Shown: positions 1 to 7,862 of the stretch, in pieces
Layout of the letters: the number at the start of each line of letters is the position of its first letter
Numbering within the stretch: position 1 is the stretch's first letter
Notes under the pieces: generated by a model
What the model was told of the DNA's origin: nothing
Databases searched by the model: none
Seen by the model: the letters and a program-made list of their open reading frames with translations, nothing else
Assembly: GCF_003781945.1 (NCBI RefSeq)
Contig: NZ_RJJW01000001.1
Coordinates: 203,895 to 267,894 of the forward strand
Source of the DNA: Halorubrum sp. CSM-61
GTDB taxonomy: Archaea > Halobacteriota > Halobacteria > Halobacteriales > Haloferacaceae
DNA length: 64,000 nt
Direction of reading: 5' to 3'
Made by a program: the position numbers and the translations under genes

Positions 1-350
1 AACGCGAGGAACGCCTCTGATTCCTCCAGCGAGCCGTTCCGCGGGGCGGGGAACCGCTCGGCGTGCGTCGCGTCGCCGTGCGGAGTCCGGAGCTCCACGA
101 CGACCTCTCCGTCCGCCGACCGCACCCCGGTCACGATCAGTTCACGCTCCGCGTCGTTGAGGTACGCCTCCCGGAGGCGGCGCTGTACTTCCTCGTCGAC
201 TTCGGAGGCGTCGGGTTCGGAGGCGTCGAGGTCGACCGCGGCGTCCGCGGCCGATTCGGGAGCGCCGTCGCGCTCGGCGTCGGCGGTCTGCGACTCCGGA
301 TCGGCCGAAGGATCCGCCTCTCGGCCCCCGCTGGAGGGTCGGTCGGGCAT
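1..350 (-). CDS. Hypothetical acidic protein, partial (C-terminus outside window)
   Basis: The reading frame starts at the ATG whose complement ends at position 350 and runs off the left edge, so about 116 residues are visible. The first 45 residues are low-complexity and acidic (many D, E, S, A). A mixed alpha/beta stretch follows with a 'RELIVTGVRSADGEVVVELRTP' type core (seen in pieces: RELIVTGV, GEVVVELRT). A TATA-like CTTATT lies about 27 bases upstream, which suggests a leaderless transcript diverging from the HTH_10 regulator gene. I do not recognise the family. No signal peptide or membrane segment is visible. Confidence 0.7.
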   Translation of the reverse strand, partial: MPDRPSSGGREADPSADPESQTADAERDGAPESAADAAVDLDASEPDASEVDEEVQRRLREAYLNDAERELIVTGVRSADGEVVVELRTPHGDATHAERFPAPRNGSLEESEAFLA

Positions 351-426
351 CCACGACCCCTTGGCGGCGCGACGCAATAAGCGCGCTGTCGGAAACCGTT
401 TGAACGCCGGCGACCTCCGGACGTCC

Positions 427-1176
427 ATGCGGGAAGTGACGCTGCGAGTCCGCCACCGCGGGGGACCGGAGTCCGAGGTGAGCGCCCGGCACCCGGAGGT
501 GACGCTCCGTTCGGTCTCCTCGATGACCGGCACGGGCGCGGAGCGAAAGCGGATCGTGGAGCTGCGCGGACCGACCGACGAGATCGAGTCGTTCCTGACC
601 GAGTTCCGCCGCGCCGACCCCGTGGTGTCGGCGGAGCCGATCTCGCCGATCGACGGCGGTCGCGTCTACGTCGCGCTCATCATCGACACCGACGACTGGG
701 AGGGGATCGGCGAGCGGCTCTCGGACCTCGGCGTCCACTTCCGGATGGGAACCACCATCTCCGGCGGGATCGAGCGCTGGACGGTGTACCTCGACGCCGA
801 CGCCGACCTCTCGGCGCTGATCCGCGGGCTCGAACGCGGCGGAAATGACGTCGAGCTCGCGCGCAACGTCGAGCTCTCGACGCTCGATCGCTCCCCGAAG
901 CTGCCCGCCGCGGGCATTCTCGACGGGCTCACCGACAGGCAGCGCGAGGTGCTCGCGACCGCCATCGCGATCGGGTACTACGACCACGGCGGCGGGGTCG
1001 GCGTCGAGGATGTCGCGGCGGAGCTCGGCATCGGGTCCACCACCGCGTGGGAGCACCTCTCTCGGGCGGAGTCGACGGTGATGAACGCCCTGTTCGACCG
1101 GTTCGAGGAGTGGGGCCTGCCCGGGGAGCACGGAGCGGAGCGCGACGGCGGAGCCGGGGGCGACGCGCGACGGTAG
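427..1176 (+). CDS. Bat-type transcriptional regulator with C-terminal HTH_10 domain
   Basis: A 249-residue protein with the two-part layout of haloarchaeal Bat/HTH_10 regulators. Residues 1 to about 160 form a sensor-like alpha/beta region. Residues about 168-220 form the HTH_10 DNA-binding domain, recognised by LTDRQREVL, then a GYY motif, then VEDVAAELGIGSTTAWEHL. ATG 427 is preferred over an in-frame upstream ATG because the upstream segment is arginine/serine-rich shadow of the divergent gene, and because the acidic haloarchaeal composition begins at MREVTLRV. The regulated genes are unknown; no PAS or GAF domain is visible, so the signal is unclear. Confidence 0.85.
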   Translation: MREVTLRVRHRGGPESEVSARHPEVTLRSVSSMTGTGAERKRIVELRGPTDEIESFLTEFRRADPVVSAEPISPIDGGRVYVALIIDTDDWEGIGERLSDLGVHFRMGTTISGGIERWTVYLDADADLSALIRGLERGGNDVELARNVELSTLDRSPKLPAAGILDGLTDRQREVLATAIAIGYYDHGGGVGVEDVAAELGIGSTTAWEHLSRAESTVMNALFDRFEEWGLPGEHGAERDGGAGGDARR

Positions 1177-1225
1177 CGTCGGCTCCCGAACAACGCTTTT
1201 GTACCTCCGGGTCGGAGCGGCGCGT

Positions 1226-1438
1226 ATGAACGAGGGGACGGTGTCGGTGCCGGACGAGCAGTACGAGCGGCTCGCGGCGCTCGCGGCCGCCCGCGGCGTG
1301 AGCCCCGAGACCCAGCTGGCCCGGCTCATCGACGACGCCTACGAGGGGCTCGACGGCGACGCAGAGCCGCCGGAGACCCTCCCGCTCGGGGTCGCGTACG
1401 CCGAGGACGTCGACGAGGCCGACGACTGCGGGAAGTAG
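1226..1438 (+). CDS. Small hypothetical acidic protein (70 aa)
   Basis: A 70-residue acidic protein. The ATG at 1226 is favoured because a CGCTTTT box sits about 28 bases upstream, which would make the transcript leaderless. The N-terminal half (VSVPDEQYERLAALAAARG) looks like a beta-strand followed by a helix, a layout that recalls ribbon-helix-helix or antitoxin-like proteins, but the C-terminal half is acidic and probably disordered. It ends four bases before the convergent gene at 1443. Function unknown; the RHH comparison is weak. Confidence 0.6.
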   Translation: MNEGTVSVPDEQYERLAALAAARGVSPETQLARLIDDAYEGLDGDAEPPETLPLGVAYAEDVDEADDCGK

Positions 1439-1442
1439 CGGT

Positions 1443-1778
1443 TCAGGCCGGGTCTTCCTTCGTCACCGTGATCTCGACTCCCTCGGGGTCGACGCCGATC
1501 CGGGCGAACTGCGTCCGGACGTGCTCTTTCGCCGCGGTCAGCGCCTGCTCCCGGGTGTCGAACCCGCGGGGCATCGGCTCCTCGAAGGCGACGCGGATCT
1601 CCTCGCCGTCGACGCGCAGGGCCGACCCGCCGCTCTCGACCTCGTAGAAGGCGTCGCACACCCACACGTACGGGGCGTCCTCGTCGGGCGCGCCCTTGTA
1701 GGCGGGCGGCTCCTCACCGCGCTCGAACACCGTGCCGGTGAGCTCCGTCCCGCCGCCGCTGCCGCGAACGAGTATCAT
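1443..1778 (-). CDS. Conserved haloarchaeal hypothetical protein (111 aa)
   Basis: A soluble 111-residue protein starting MILVRGSGGGTELTGTVF. The first half reads like a small beta-barrel or OB-like fold, with an APYVWVCDAFYEV segment. The C-terminal helix ends in VEITVTKEDPA. A CCTTTTGAG box about 27 bases upstream of the ATG fits a leaderless promoter in the gap shared with the divergent HerA-like ATPase gene. It appears to be a haloarchaea-specific family of unknown role; I cannot assign a function from motifs. Confidence 0.7.
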   Translation of the reverse strand: MILVRGSGGGTELTGTVFERGEEPPAYKGAPDEDAPYVWVCDAFYEVESGGSALRVDGEEIRVAFEEPMPRGFDTREQALTAAKEHVRTQFARIGVDPEGVEITVTKEDPA

Positions 1779-1880
1779 GTCTCCGATACGGTCCGGACAC
1801 TCAAAAGGGGCCCGCGAGGCGGGCCCGAAGGCGGACGGCGAGGGGGAAACGCTTTCGGCGTCGGAGCCGGTGGGTCCGCC

Positions 1881-3761
1881 ATGACGCTGGAGGACTTCAC
1901 CGAGTTCGGCGACAGGGAGGGCGACGGCGGCGGAGACGCCGACGCGGCGAGCGCCGAGTCCGGTGGCACCGAGGGCGGCAACGACGAGCCGGTCGACGAC
2001 GGCGGCGGCGCGACTGACGGCGGCGGTGCGATCGCCGAGGATTCGGCCGCACCCGACGACGAGTTCGCCGCGTACGACGTGGAGCCGACCGGCGAGGACG
2101 CGGGGCTCGGCGTCGTCTCCGTCTCGCAGGGGCTCCGCGTGGCGGAGGACGCCGAGGAGACGACGCTGAAGGCGTTCGTCACGGCCGGGAACCGCGAGGC
2201 GGTCCGGCTCGGGAAGTACCTCCTGATCCCGTACCCCGACGGCGAGCGCCTGTTCTGCCGGATCACCGGGCTGGAGTACGCACAGGAGTTCCGGTCGGAC
2301 GACGCCACCGAGATCCACGCCCGCCGGCAGATGCGCCGCGACGACTTCGCCGAGCGCGACTACAAGTTCATGGCCGAGCTGGAGCCGATGTCGGTCGTGT
2401 ACGGCGAGGGCGACGAGATGAAACGCCGGATGACCGACCGGGTGCCGAAGCCGGGCGCGGTCGTCGAGGAGGCCTCCGACGACGCCGAGATCAAGACCGG
2501 ACTGAAGATCCCCGAGGACGGCGTGTTCCTCGGTCACCTCTCCGTCGGCGGCGAGAAGGTGCGAACGGCGGCCGAACCGCCCACCGTCGACTACCGCGTG
2601 AAGGACGACTACGCCGACGGCGACCCCCTGGCGTTCCGGCACACCCTCGTCGCCGGCGGGACGGGGTCGGGGAAGACCCACGCCTCCAAGAACGTCCTCC
2701 GGCAGTACCTCGACGCGGATCGCACCTACCCGACCGGAGACGGGCGGGAGTCGCGGATGGCGGTCGTCCAGTTCGACCCGCAGGACGAGTACGCGCAGAT
2801 GCACGACGACAACGCCGACCTCGACGCGGACTTCTCCCGGCGGCTGGACCGCGAGGGGATCGCGCACGGCGGTCACGACGACACCGTCGCGCTGGTGCCG
2901 CGGGCCGCGAACGCGACGTATCCCGGCGAGGGGCACCGCGCCGAACGCGTGGAGTTCACGATCCCCTTCTCGCTGGCGCGGGACATGCCGTGGCTCGTCG
3001 CCGGCTCCGGGCTCAACGAGAACCAGTACCTCGCCCTCCTGACACTTCTCAACCGCTTCTTCCGCGATTACGGGGACTCGGGCACCTACAGCCAGTTCCT
3101 CTCGTACCTCGACGACCCGGCGCTCAAAGAGGAGCTCGACGAGAGCGGTCGCGTCCACGAGGCGACGTTCGACGCGGTCAAACGGCGGGTCCGCGGCGTC
3201 CCCGGCGGGATATTCGATCAGGACGCGAAGCCGATCACGGAGCTGGACCACACCCTCGTCCGGCCGGGCGGACTCTCCGTCGTTCCCACGTATCACCTCC
3301 CGACCTCCCGACAGAAGGAGATCGTCGTGCTCGCGGTCGCGGGGCTGCTCGTCGACGACAAGCTCTCGAACGACCCCGACAGCGACCGGATCGAGGAGAC
3401 GCCCCTCCTCATCGGGATGGACGAGGCGCACAACTTCCTCGCCGACGCAGACACGGTGCAGGCCCGGAAGGTCGTCCAGAAGTTCACGGAGGCGGCCAAG
3501 CAGGGCCGCAAGGAGCGGCTCGGCCTCTTCCTCATCACGCAGGACCCGCAGGACGTGGCCGAGTCCGTGTTCAAACAGGTCAACACCAAGATCGTCTTGA
3601 ACCTCGGCGACGAGGACGCCATCTCCAGCGTCAACATCCCCGCCAACCTCGCCGGGAAGGTGCCGTACATGGAGAAGGGGCAGATGGTCGTCTACTCGCC
3701 GGACAACTCCGAGCCGGTGGAGCTGATCGGGCTCTCGGAGTGCGTGACCCGGCACGATTGA
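1881..3761 (+). CDS. HerA/DUF87-type P-loop ATPase
   Basis: A 626-residue cytosolic ATPase. The first ~75 residues are a Gly/Asp/Ala-rich acidic tail. A beta-rich HAS-barrel-like region follows, and then the motor core with Walker A GGTGSGKT at residues 259-266 and Walker B LLIGMDEAHNF around 509-518. The C-terminal part has LFLITQDPQDVAESVFKQ and VNTKIVLNLG, typical of the HerA/FtsK branch. Such proteins form hexameric DNA translocases; true HerA works with NurA in end resection, but no nurA is visible here. A second ATPase of the same class lies at 59617-61614. Substrate and partner are unknown. Confidence 0.85.
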   Translation: MTLEDFTEFGDREGDGGGDADAASAESGGTEGGNDEPVDDGGGATDGGGAIAEDSAAPDDEFAAYDVEPTGEDAGLGVVSVSQGLRVAEDAEETTLKAFVTAGNREAVRLGKYLLIPYPDGERLFCRITGLEYAQEFRSDDATEIHARRQMRRDDFAERDYKFMAELEPMSVVYGEGDEMKRRMTDRVPKPGAVVEEASDDAEIKTGLKIPEDGVFLGHLSVGGEKVRTAAEPPTVDYRVKDDYADGDPLAFRHTLVAGGTGSGKTHASKNVLRQYLDADRTYPTGDGRESRMAVVQFDPQDEYAQMHDDNADLDADFSRRLDREGIAHGGHDDTVALVPRAANATYPGEGHRAERVEFTIPFSLARDMPWLVAGSGLNENQYLALLTLLNRFFRDYGDSGTYSQFLSYLDDPALKEELDESGRVHEATFDAVKRRVRGVPGGIFDQDAKPITELDHTLVRPGGLSVVPTYHLPTSRQKEIVVLAVAGLLVDDKLSNDPDSDRIEETPLLIGMDEAHNFLADADTVQARKVVQKFTEAAKQGRKERLGLFLITQDPQDVAESVFKQVNTKIVLNLGDEDAISSVNIPANLAGKVPYMEKGQMVVYSPDNSEPVELIGLSECVTRHD

Positions 3762-3827
3762 CCGGCGCGCTCCGTTCCGGCGAATCGGTTCGGGGCCGCG
3801 TTGCCGCCGCGTCGGAGCCGCCGCCGC

Positions 3828-3837
3828 CCTTTTAACC
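3828..3837 (+). promoter_or_regulatory. TATA-like box for the universal stress gene
   Basis: CCTTTTAACC lies about 27 bases upstream of the ATG at 3859. This is the usual archaeal TATA-to-start distance, so transcription probably begins at or next to the start codon. Confidence 0.55.
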
Positions 3838-3858
3838 TAAAGTGAGAGAAGCGTCCAC

Positions 3859-4311
3859 ATGGCCAAACGGATTCTCGTCGCGGTCGACGGATCGACGGAG
3901 GCGGCCGAGGCGCTCCGGTTCGCGGCGTCGGAGTGGCCCGCCGCCGAGCTGACGGCGCTGCACGTGATCAACCCCGCCGACTCGGCGACGGGCGCGGAGG
4001 GCGGGTTCCCGGGCGCCGCCGACCAGTGGTACGACAGCGCCAAACGGCGCGGCGAGCGAATCTTGGACGAGGCGACCGCGGCGGTCGACCGCGACGTGGA
4101 GACGCGGCTGGAGGTCGGGCGGCCGACGAAGACGATCCTCGCCGTGGCGGGCGGCGAGAAGCGGGTCGGCGAGGACGACGATCCGGGCGAGCCGTTCGAC
4201 CACGTGGTGTTGGCGAGTCGGGGTCGGACCGGGCTCTCTCGGGTCCTGCTCGGGAGCGTCGCCGAGGGCGTGGTGCGCCGCGCCGAGGTCCCGGTCACCG
4301 TCGTTCGGTGA
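3859..4311 (+). CDS. Universal stress protein, UspA family
   Basis: A 150-residue single-domain UspA protein. The N-terminal strand ILVAVDGSTEAAEAL provides the conserved Asp of the nucleotide pocket. The C-terminal ATP-binding loop is present as SRGRTGLSRVLLGSVAEGV, matching G-x2-G-x9-G(S/T). The N-terminal half carries a haloarchaeal insert. It has its own TATA-like box and is not obviously in an operon. Proteins of this family bind ATP or AMP and help cells survive stress; the specific stress is not indicated here. Another UspA gene lies at 56468-56893. Confidence 0.9.
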   Translation: MAKRILVAVDGSTEAAEALRFAASEWPAAELTALHVINPADSATGAEGGFPGAADQWYDSAKRRGERILDEATAAVDRDVETRLEVGRPTKTILAVAGGEKRVGEDDDPGEPFDHVVLASRGRTGLSRVLLGSVAEGVVRRAEVPVTVVR

Positions 4312-4339
4312 GGCGATCGGCGGGCTCGCCGCGGTCCGC

Positions 4340-4627
4340 TCACTCCGCCGCGCGCTCCGCCCCGACGACCTCGCCGACGACGGCCCACCCCTCCTCGTCG
4401 GGACCGGATCGCCCGAGCAGCACGGACTCGTGGTCCTCAGAGGTGATCAGTCGGAACTCGGCGTCGGCGTCGGCGTCGGTGCGGACGCCCTCCCCGCGGA
4501 ACTCCCGCTGGAAGAACTCCGTCGAGGAGAACTCGTAGACCCCCGTCTCTCCGGCGTCGAGGGTGAGCCGAACGGGTCGCGGTTGGACGTTGTGGATGCG
4601 CTTGGCGATCGGATTGAGGTCGGGCAT
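4340..4627 (-). CDS. Conserved haloarchaeal hypothetical protein (95 aa)
   Basis: A 95-residue soluble protein starting MPDLNPIAKRIHNVQPRPVRL. The ATG at 4627 is preferred over the upstream in-frame ATG because a CTTTTATC box lies about 27 bases upstream and the longer N-terminus has atypical Arg/Asn-rich composition. The sequence looks like a compact beta-sheet protein with segments VRLTLDAGETGVYEF and EFRLITSED. It is convergent with the universal stress gene. Function unknown. Confidence 0.7.
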   Translation of the reverse strand: MPDLNPIAKRIHNVQPRPVRLTLDAGETGVYEFSSTEFFQREFRGEGVRTDADADAEFRLITSEDHESVLLGRSGPDEEGWAVVGEVVGAERAAE

Positions 4628-4754
4628 ATCGGAAACGTCCGGGTGATTCGGGGATAAAAGCGCCGTCCGACGTTGTTCGCGTTCCGCGTCGCTCGCGCCG
4701 TTTCGGCCGTTCGATCGGGGCCCACAGCCGTGCAACTCGTGCGAAGCGACCGTA

Positions 4755-4770
4755 TGAGGTTAAGACCTCA
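4755..4770. promoter_or_regulatory. 16-bp inverted repeat in the promoter of the DUF4013-type gene
   Basis: TGAGGT-TAAG-ACCTCA forms a perfect 6-bp inverted repeat with a 4-base spacer. It overlaps the position expected for the TATA element, about 27-42 bases before ATG 4797, so a bound regulator would compete with TBP/TFB. Confidence 0.45.
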
Positions 4771-4796
4771 CGGCGCGTTCGTACAAGGGATCACTC

Positions 4797-5519
4797 ATGT
4801 TGTCAGAATCGTTAAACTACCTCCGTGACGGCGACGACGCCATCGTGACGGTCGCGATCGGCGGAGTACTGCTGCTCGCGAGTCCGCTCCTGATCCCCTC
4901 GTTCCTCGTGCTCGGGTACCTCACGCGCGTCATCCGGCGAACGGCCGACGGCGACACCGAGCCGCCGGTCTTCGAGGCGTGGGGGGACCTCCTCGTCGAG
5001 GGGGTGAAGGCGTTCGCGGTCACGCTCGTCTACTCGCTCCTGCCGCTCGCGGTGCTCGCGGCCGCCGCCGTGTTCGGTGTCGGCGCGGCCGTCCTCGGAT
5101 CCGGTGACGGCGCCGGCGGCCTCCTCGGCGGACTGATCGGCGGACTGTTGGCGCTGGTGCTCGCCCTCGTCGCGCTCGTCGTCTCGCTCGCCGGCATCTA
5201 CGTGACGCCGGCCGCGCTGGCCGCGGTCGCCGACTCGGGACGCGTCGGCGACGGATTCGCGGTCGGCACGCTCTGGGGCGTCGTCACGAAGCGGGCGTAC
5301 GCCGTCGGTTGGCTCACCGCCCTCGCCGTGGTGCTCGCCGGTTCGTTAGCGATCGGCGTGCTCTCGGTCGTGCCGGTCCTCGGTACGATCGCCGGGCTCT
5401 TCGTCCAGTTCTACGCGATCGTCGCCGCGGCCGCGGTCATCGGCTGGACGTGGACTGACGTGCGGCCGATCGCGACCGAGACGGCGGAGGTCGAGCCCGC
5501 GGAACGGCCCGTGGTGTAG
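4797..5519 (+). CDS. DUF4013-type polytopic membrane protein
   Basis: A 240-residue integral membrane protein with about six hydrophobic segments: IVTVAIGGVLLLASPLLIP, AFAVTLVYSLLPLAVLAAA, a Gly-rich GGLLGGLIGGLL segment, VVSLAGIYVTPAALAAV, AVGWLTALAVVLAGSLAIG and LFVQFYAIVAAAAVIGW. Its pattern, with an early 'SFLVLGYLTRVIRR' turn and a late 'GTIAGLFVQFYAIVAAA', matches the DUF4013 proteins common in haloarchaea. The function of that family is not established. An inverted repeat in its promoter suggests it is regulated. Confidence 0.75.
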   Translation: MLSESLNYLRDGDDAIVTVAIGGVLLLASPLLIPSFLVLGYLTRVIRRTADGDTEPPVFEAWGDLLVEGVKAFAVTLVYSLLPLAVLAAAAVFGVGAAVLGSGDGAGGLLGGLIGGLLALVLALVALVVSLAGIYVTPAALAAVADSGRVGDGFAVGTLWGVVTKRAYAVGWLTALAVVLAGSLAIGVLSVVPVLGTIAGLFVQFYAIVAAAAVIGWTWTDVRPIATETAEVEPAERPVV

Positions 5520-5540
5520 GGTGAGTAACGGACGGGATGA

Positions 5541-5588
5541 AAAGCCGCGGAACGCCGCGGAAAAACTGCGAAACACCGCGGAAAACCG
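5541..5588. repeat. Short-period tandem CCGCGG repeats in a convergent gap
   Basis: About five head-to-tail copies of an A-rich/CCGCGG unit of roughly 10 bases fill the gap between the convergent DUF4013-type gene and rpl11. Units: AAAGCCGCGG, AACGCCGCGG, a decayed CTGCGA unit, AACACCGCGG, AAAACCGCG. The alternation of A-runs and CCGCGG every ~10 bases resembles phased bends. Role unknown; it may simply be slippage-derived sequence. Confidence 0.6.
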
Positions 5589-5590
5589 CG

Positions 5591-6067
5591 TTACGCTTCG
5601 AGGACGTCGTCGTAGTCGCCGGCGTCGACGCGGTCGTCGAACGTCCGGGCGTCCTCGCCCTCGATGGTGACGCCGAGGGAGGCGCAGGTGCCGCCGACCT
5701 CCTTGGCGGCGTTTTTCACGTCGTACGAGAGCAGGTCGGTCGACTTCTGCTCGGCGACCTTCTTCACCTGTTCGATCGACATGTCCGCGACGAAGTCCTC
5801 CTGGGGCTCGCCGGAGCCGGTCTCGAAGCCGGCCTCGTCTTTGATCAGTTCGGCCGTCGGCGGGACGCCGACCTCGATCGTGAAGGAGCCGTCGTCGTCG
5901 TACTCGATGGTGACGGGCACTTCCATGCCGTCGAACGCGGCGGTCTCCTCGTTGATCTGCGACACGACGTCCTGAACGTCCACCGGCGTCGGTCCGAGCT
6001 CGGGACCGAGCGGCGGACCGGGGTTGGCCTGCCCGCCGGGGACGAGCGCTTCGATAGTTCCAGCCAT
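5591..6067 (-). CDS. rpl11: 50S ribosomal protein L11 (uL11)
   Basis: A 158-residue archaeal L11. The N-terminal signature GGQANPGPPLGPELGPTPVDV is visible in pieces (ANPGPPLGPELGP). The C-terminal RNA-binding domain carries KSTDLLSYDVKNAAKEVGGTC and ASLGVTIEGEDART. L11 binds the GTPase-associated region of 23S rRNA and helps recruit elongation factors. TTAAAAG just upstream of the ATG (on the minus strand) is a likely TATA element. It stands alone here and not next to rpl1/rpl10/rpl12, as seen in several haloarchaea. Confidence 0.97.
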   Translation of the reverse strand: MAGTIEALVPGGQANPGPPLGPELGPTPVDVQDVVSQINEETAAFDGMEVPVTIEYDDDGSFTIEVGVPPTAELIKDEAGFETGSGEPQEDFVADMSIEQVKKVAEQKSTDLLSYDVKNAAKEVGGTCASLGVTIEGEDARTFDDRVDAGDYDDVLEA

Positions 6068-6200
6068 ATCCGTACGAACCCGGCCGCGACTTTTAACGGT
6101 TGTTCTTTCGGGTAGGGGGCGCCAGCGGTTCGCACACCTCCGATATCGGCCTCGGGGCGGCGATTATGTTGCATACCGAGACGGGCCGGGGTGCAGGTCC

Positions 6201-6447
6201 ATTTATAAGTATCTCTCCGCGACGAACGCCGCCAAAGCCCCAGCCGCGAGGCGCTTCGCGCCTCTGGAAGCCGGCGGCTTCGCCGCCGGCGACTTCCCCT
6301 TTGAGTCCCGCCCCGCGCAGCGCCGCTCCGCACCTCAGGCCTCCCCAACCTCGGTCGACGGCGGCCGCGGACCGCAACGCGGCCGCCGCCGACCTCCCTC
6401 GCGGTCACCTCGCGCCCTTATCAGGGCGCTCGGAGGCGCGCCACCGG
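6201..6447 (-). repeat. Structured TTATAA-bounded intergenic repeat, copy A (shortened)
   Basis: This fills most of the 391-base gap upstream of rpl11. Read on the minus strand it has the ordered family blocks: GGTGGCGCG start, GAGGTTGGGGAGGC, GGGACTCAAAGGGG, GGCTGGGGCTTTGG and a final TTATAA box (6203-6208). The variable middle is reduced to two perfect hairpins, at 6248-6264 (GAGGCGC arms) and 6270-6290 (GCCGGCGGC arms). The 5' TTATAA box is missing, because the element abuts the stop of the MFS gene at 6459. No credible protein is encoded. Confidence 0.75.
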
Positions 6448-6458
6448 CCGGATCCGTG

Positions 6459-7844
6459 TTACGACTCCGCGGAGATCGACCCCTCGCCCGGTCCCGTATC
6501 TCCCGCGGTGCGCCCGGGGAGGAACGTCCCGGTCTCGCGGCGGACGCCGAGGAGGAGCACGGCGCCCGCGGCGAGCGGGAGGACCGCGCAGGCGGCGTAG
6601 ATGGGCGCGAACCCGACCGCCTCGATCAGCGGCAGCGACACCATCGGACCGAGGCCGCCGCCCACGTCGCCGAGGACGTTGTTCGTCCCCGAGGCCCGAC
6701 CCATCCGCTCGTCCGGGGTCAGGTCCGCGAGCAGGGCCATCATCGGACCGCTCGTCCCGCCCTGCCCGGCGCCGATGAAGACGCAGGCGAGCCCGAGCGA
6801 GACCACCGATCCGGCCCGAGCGAGCAGCAGGAACCCGACGAACGAGACCACGAGAAAGGTCAGCAGTATCGGGGTCCGGGAGTCGCGAGTGTCCGATATC
6901 CGCCCGCCGACGAACATGAAGAGCGCGGCGGAGAGGACCGTGCCGGCCATGAACAGCCCGGAAGTTCCCTGCGGGGCGAGGCCCAACAGCGAGATGTCGT
7001 TCTCGCCGAGGAACAACACGAGCGTGGAGAACAGCGCGCCGATGTACGCGAACATCAGCCCGAAGTTGACCAGCCCGACCGTCACGGCGGGGACCGCGGT
7101 GTCGACGTCCCACGGCTTGATCGAGTCGCCGGAGCGGTCGCCCGTGACGTGCGTCTCCGGGACGTACCGGTAGGCGACGACGCTGGCGGTGAGCGCGAAC
7201 GCGGCGGCGACGACGAAGGCGGCAACGTTGCCCGCGAGCGCGGAGACGACCCCGCCGAGCACGAGTCCGGCCGGGAACCCCATCGTGATCCCGCCGCGGA
7301 CGACGCCCATGTTCGTCCCCCGCGAGCCGCTGTCGGAGAGGTCGGCGGCGATCGTGTAGGCGGTCGCGAACACCGCGGCGGAGCCGAAGCCCCAGAGGAC
7401 CCGCGCGATCAGGAACCACGTCTCGGGCGCGGCGACGACCGCGATCGCGGCGAACCATCCCTCTACCCCGACGGCCAACGGGCCGGCCGCGAGCGTCGGT
7501 AGCGACGCCGCGAGGGGACGGAGCGACTCGGCGGACGGCATCGCGAGCGCGACGACGTAGCCGAGGGTGGCGACGCCCTCGACGAACAGTCCGATCACGA
7601 ACGGCCTGCGCGTCCCGTACCGGTCGACGAGGGCGCCCGCGGGCGCGTTCGCGACCAGCCGCACCCAGCGGTTCGCGGAGAGGATCACGCCGACCATGAA
7701 CGCCGAGATGCCGAGCACCGCGCCGAGGTTCGGCAGGATCGGGAAGACGACGCCGCCGCCGAAGCCGACGAAGAAGGTGCTGGCGATCACCGCGAGCAGC
7801 ACGGTCGGCGGGCGGTCGATCCCGAACAGCCCCACGTCAGCCAC
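6459..7844 (-). CDS. MFS transporter, probable multidrug-efflux type
   Basis: A 461-residue polytopic membrane protein with about 12 hydrophobic segments. The MFS signature loop is seen as GALVDRYGTRRPFVIG after the second segment, and a related loop, GGRISDTRDSRTPI, appears in the second half. It starts with GTG at 7844, 18 bases after the TetR gene, so the two form an operon. This pairing implies a drug or solute exporter controlled by the TetR protein; the substrate is unknown. Confidence 0.88.
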   Translation of the reverse strand: MADVGLFGIDRPPTVLLAVIASTFFVGFGGGVVFPILPNLGAVLGISAFMVGVILSANRWVRLVANAPAGALVDRYGTRRPFVIGLFVEGVATLGYVVALAMPSAESLRPLAASLPTLAAGPLAVGVEGWFAAIAVVAAPETWFLIARVLWGFGSAAVFATAYTIAADLSDSGSRGTNMGVVRGGITMGFPAGLVLGGVVSALAGNVAAFVVAAAFALTASVVAYRYVPETHVTGDRSGDSIKPWDVDTAVPAVTVGLVNFGLMFAYIGALFSTLVLFLGENDISLLGLAPQGTSGLFMAGTVLSAALFMFVGGRISDTRDSRTPILLTFLVVSFVGFLLLARAGSVVSLGLACVFIGAGQGGTSGPMMALLADLTPDERMGRASGTNNVLGDVGGGLGPMVSLPLIEAVGFAPIYAACAVLPLAAGAVLLLGVRRETGTFLPGRTAGDTGPGEGSISAES

Positions 7845-7862
7845 CTCGTCTCGGACCGCCGG

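Noticed and set aside
1443..3755. A 770-residue minus-strand open frame
   Set aside because: Most of it is antisense to the HerA-like ATPase; only the final 111 residues from ATG 1778 look like a gene.
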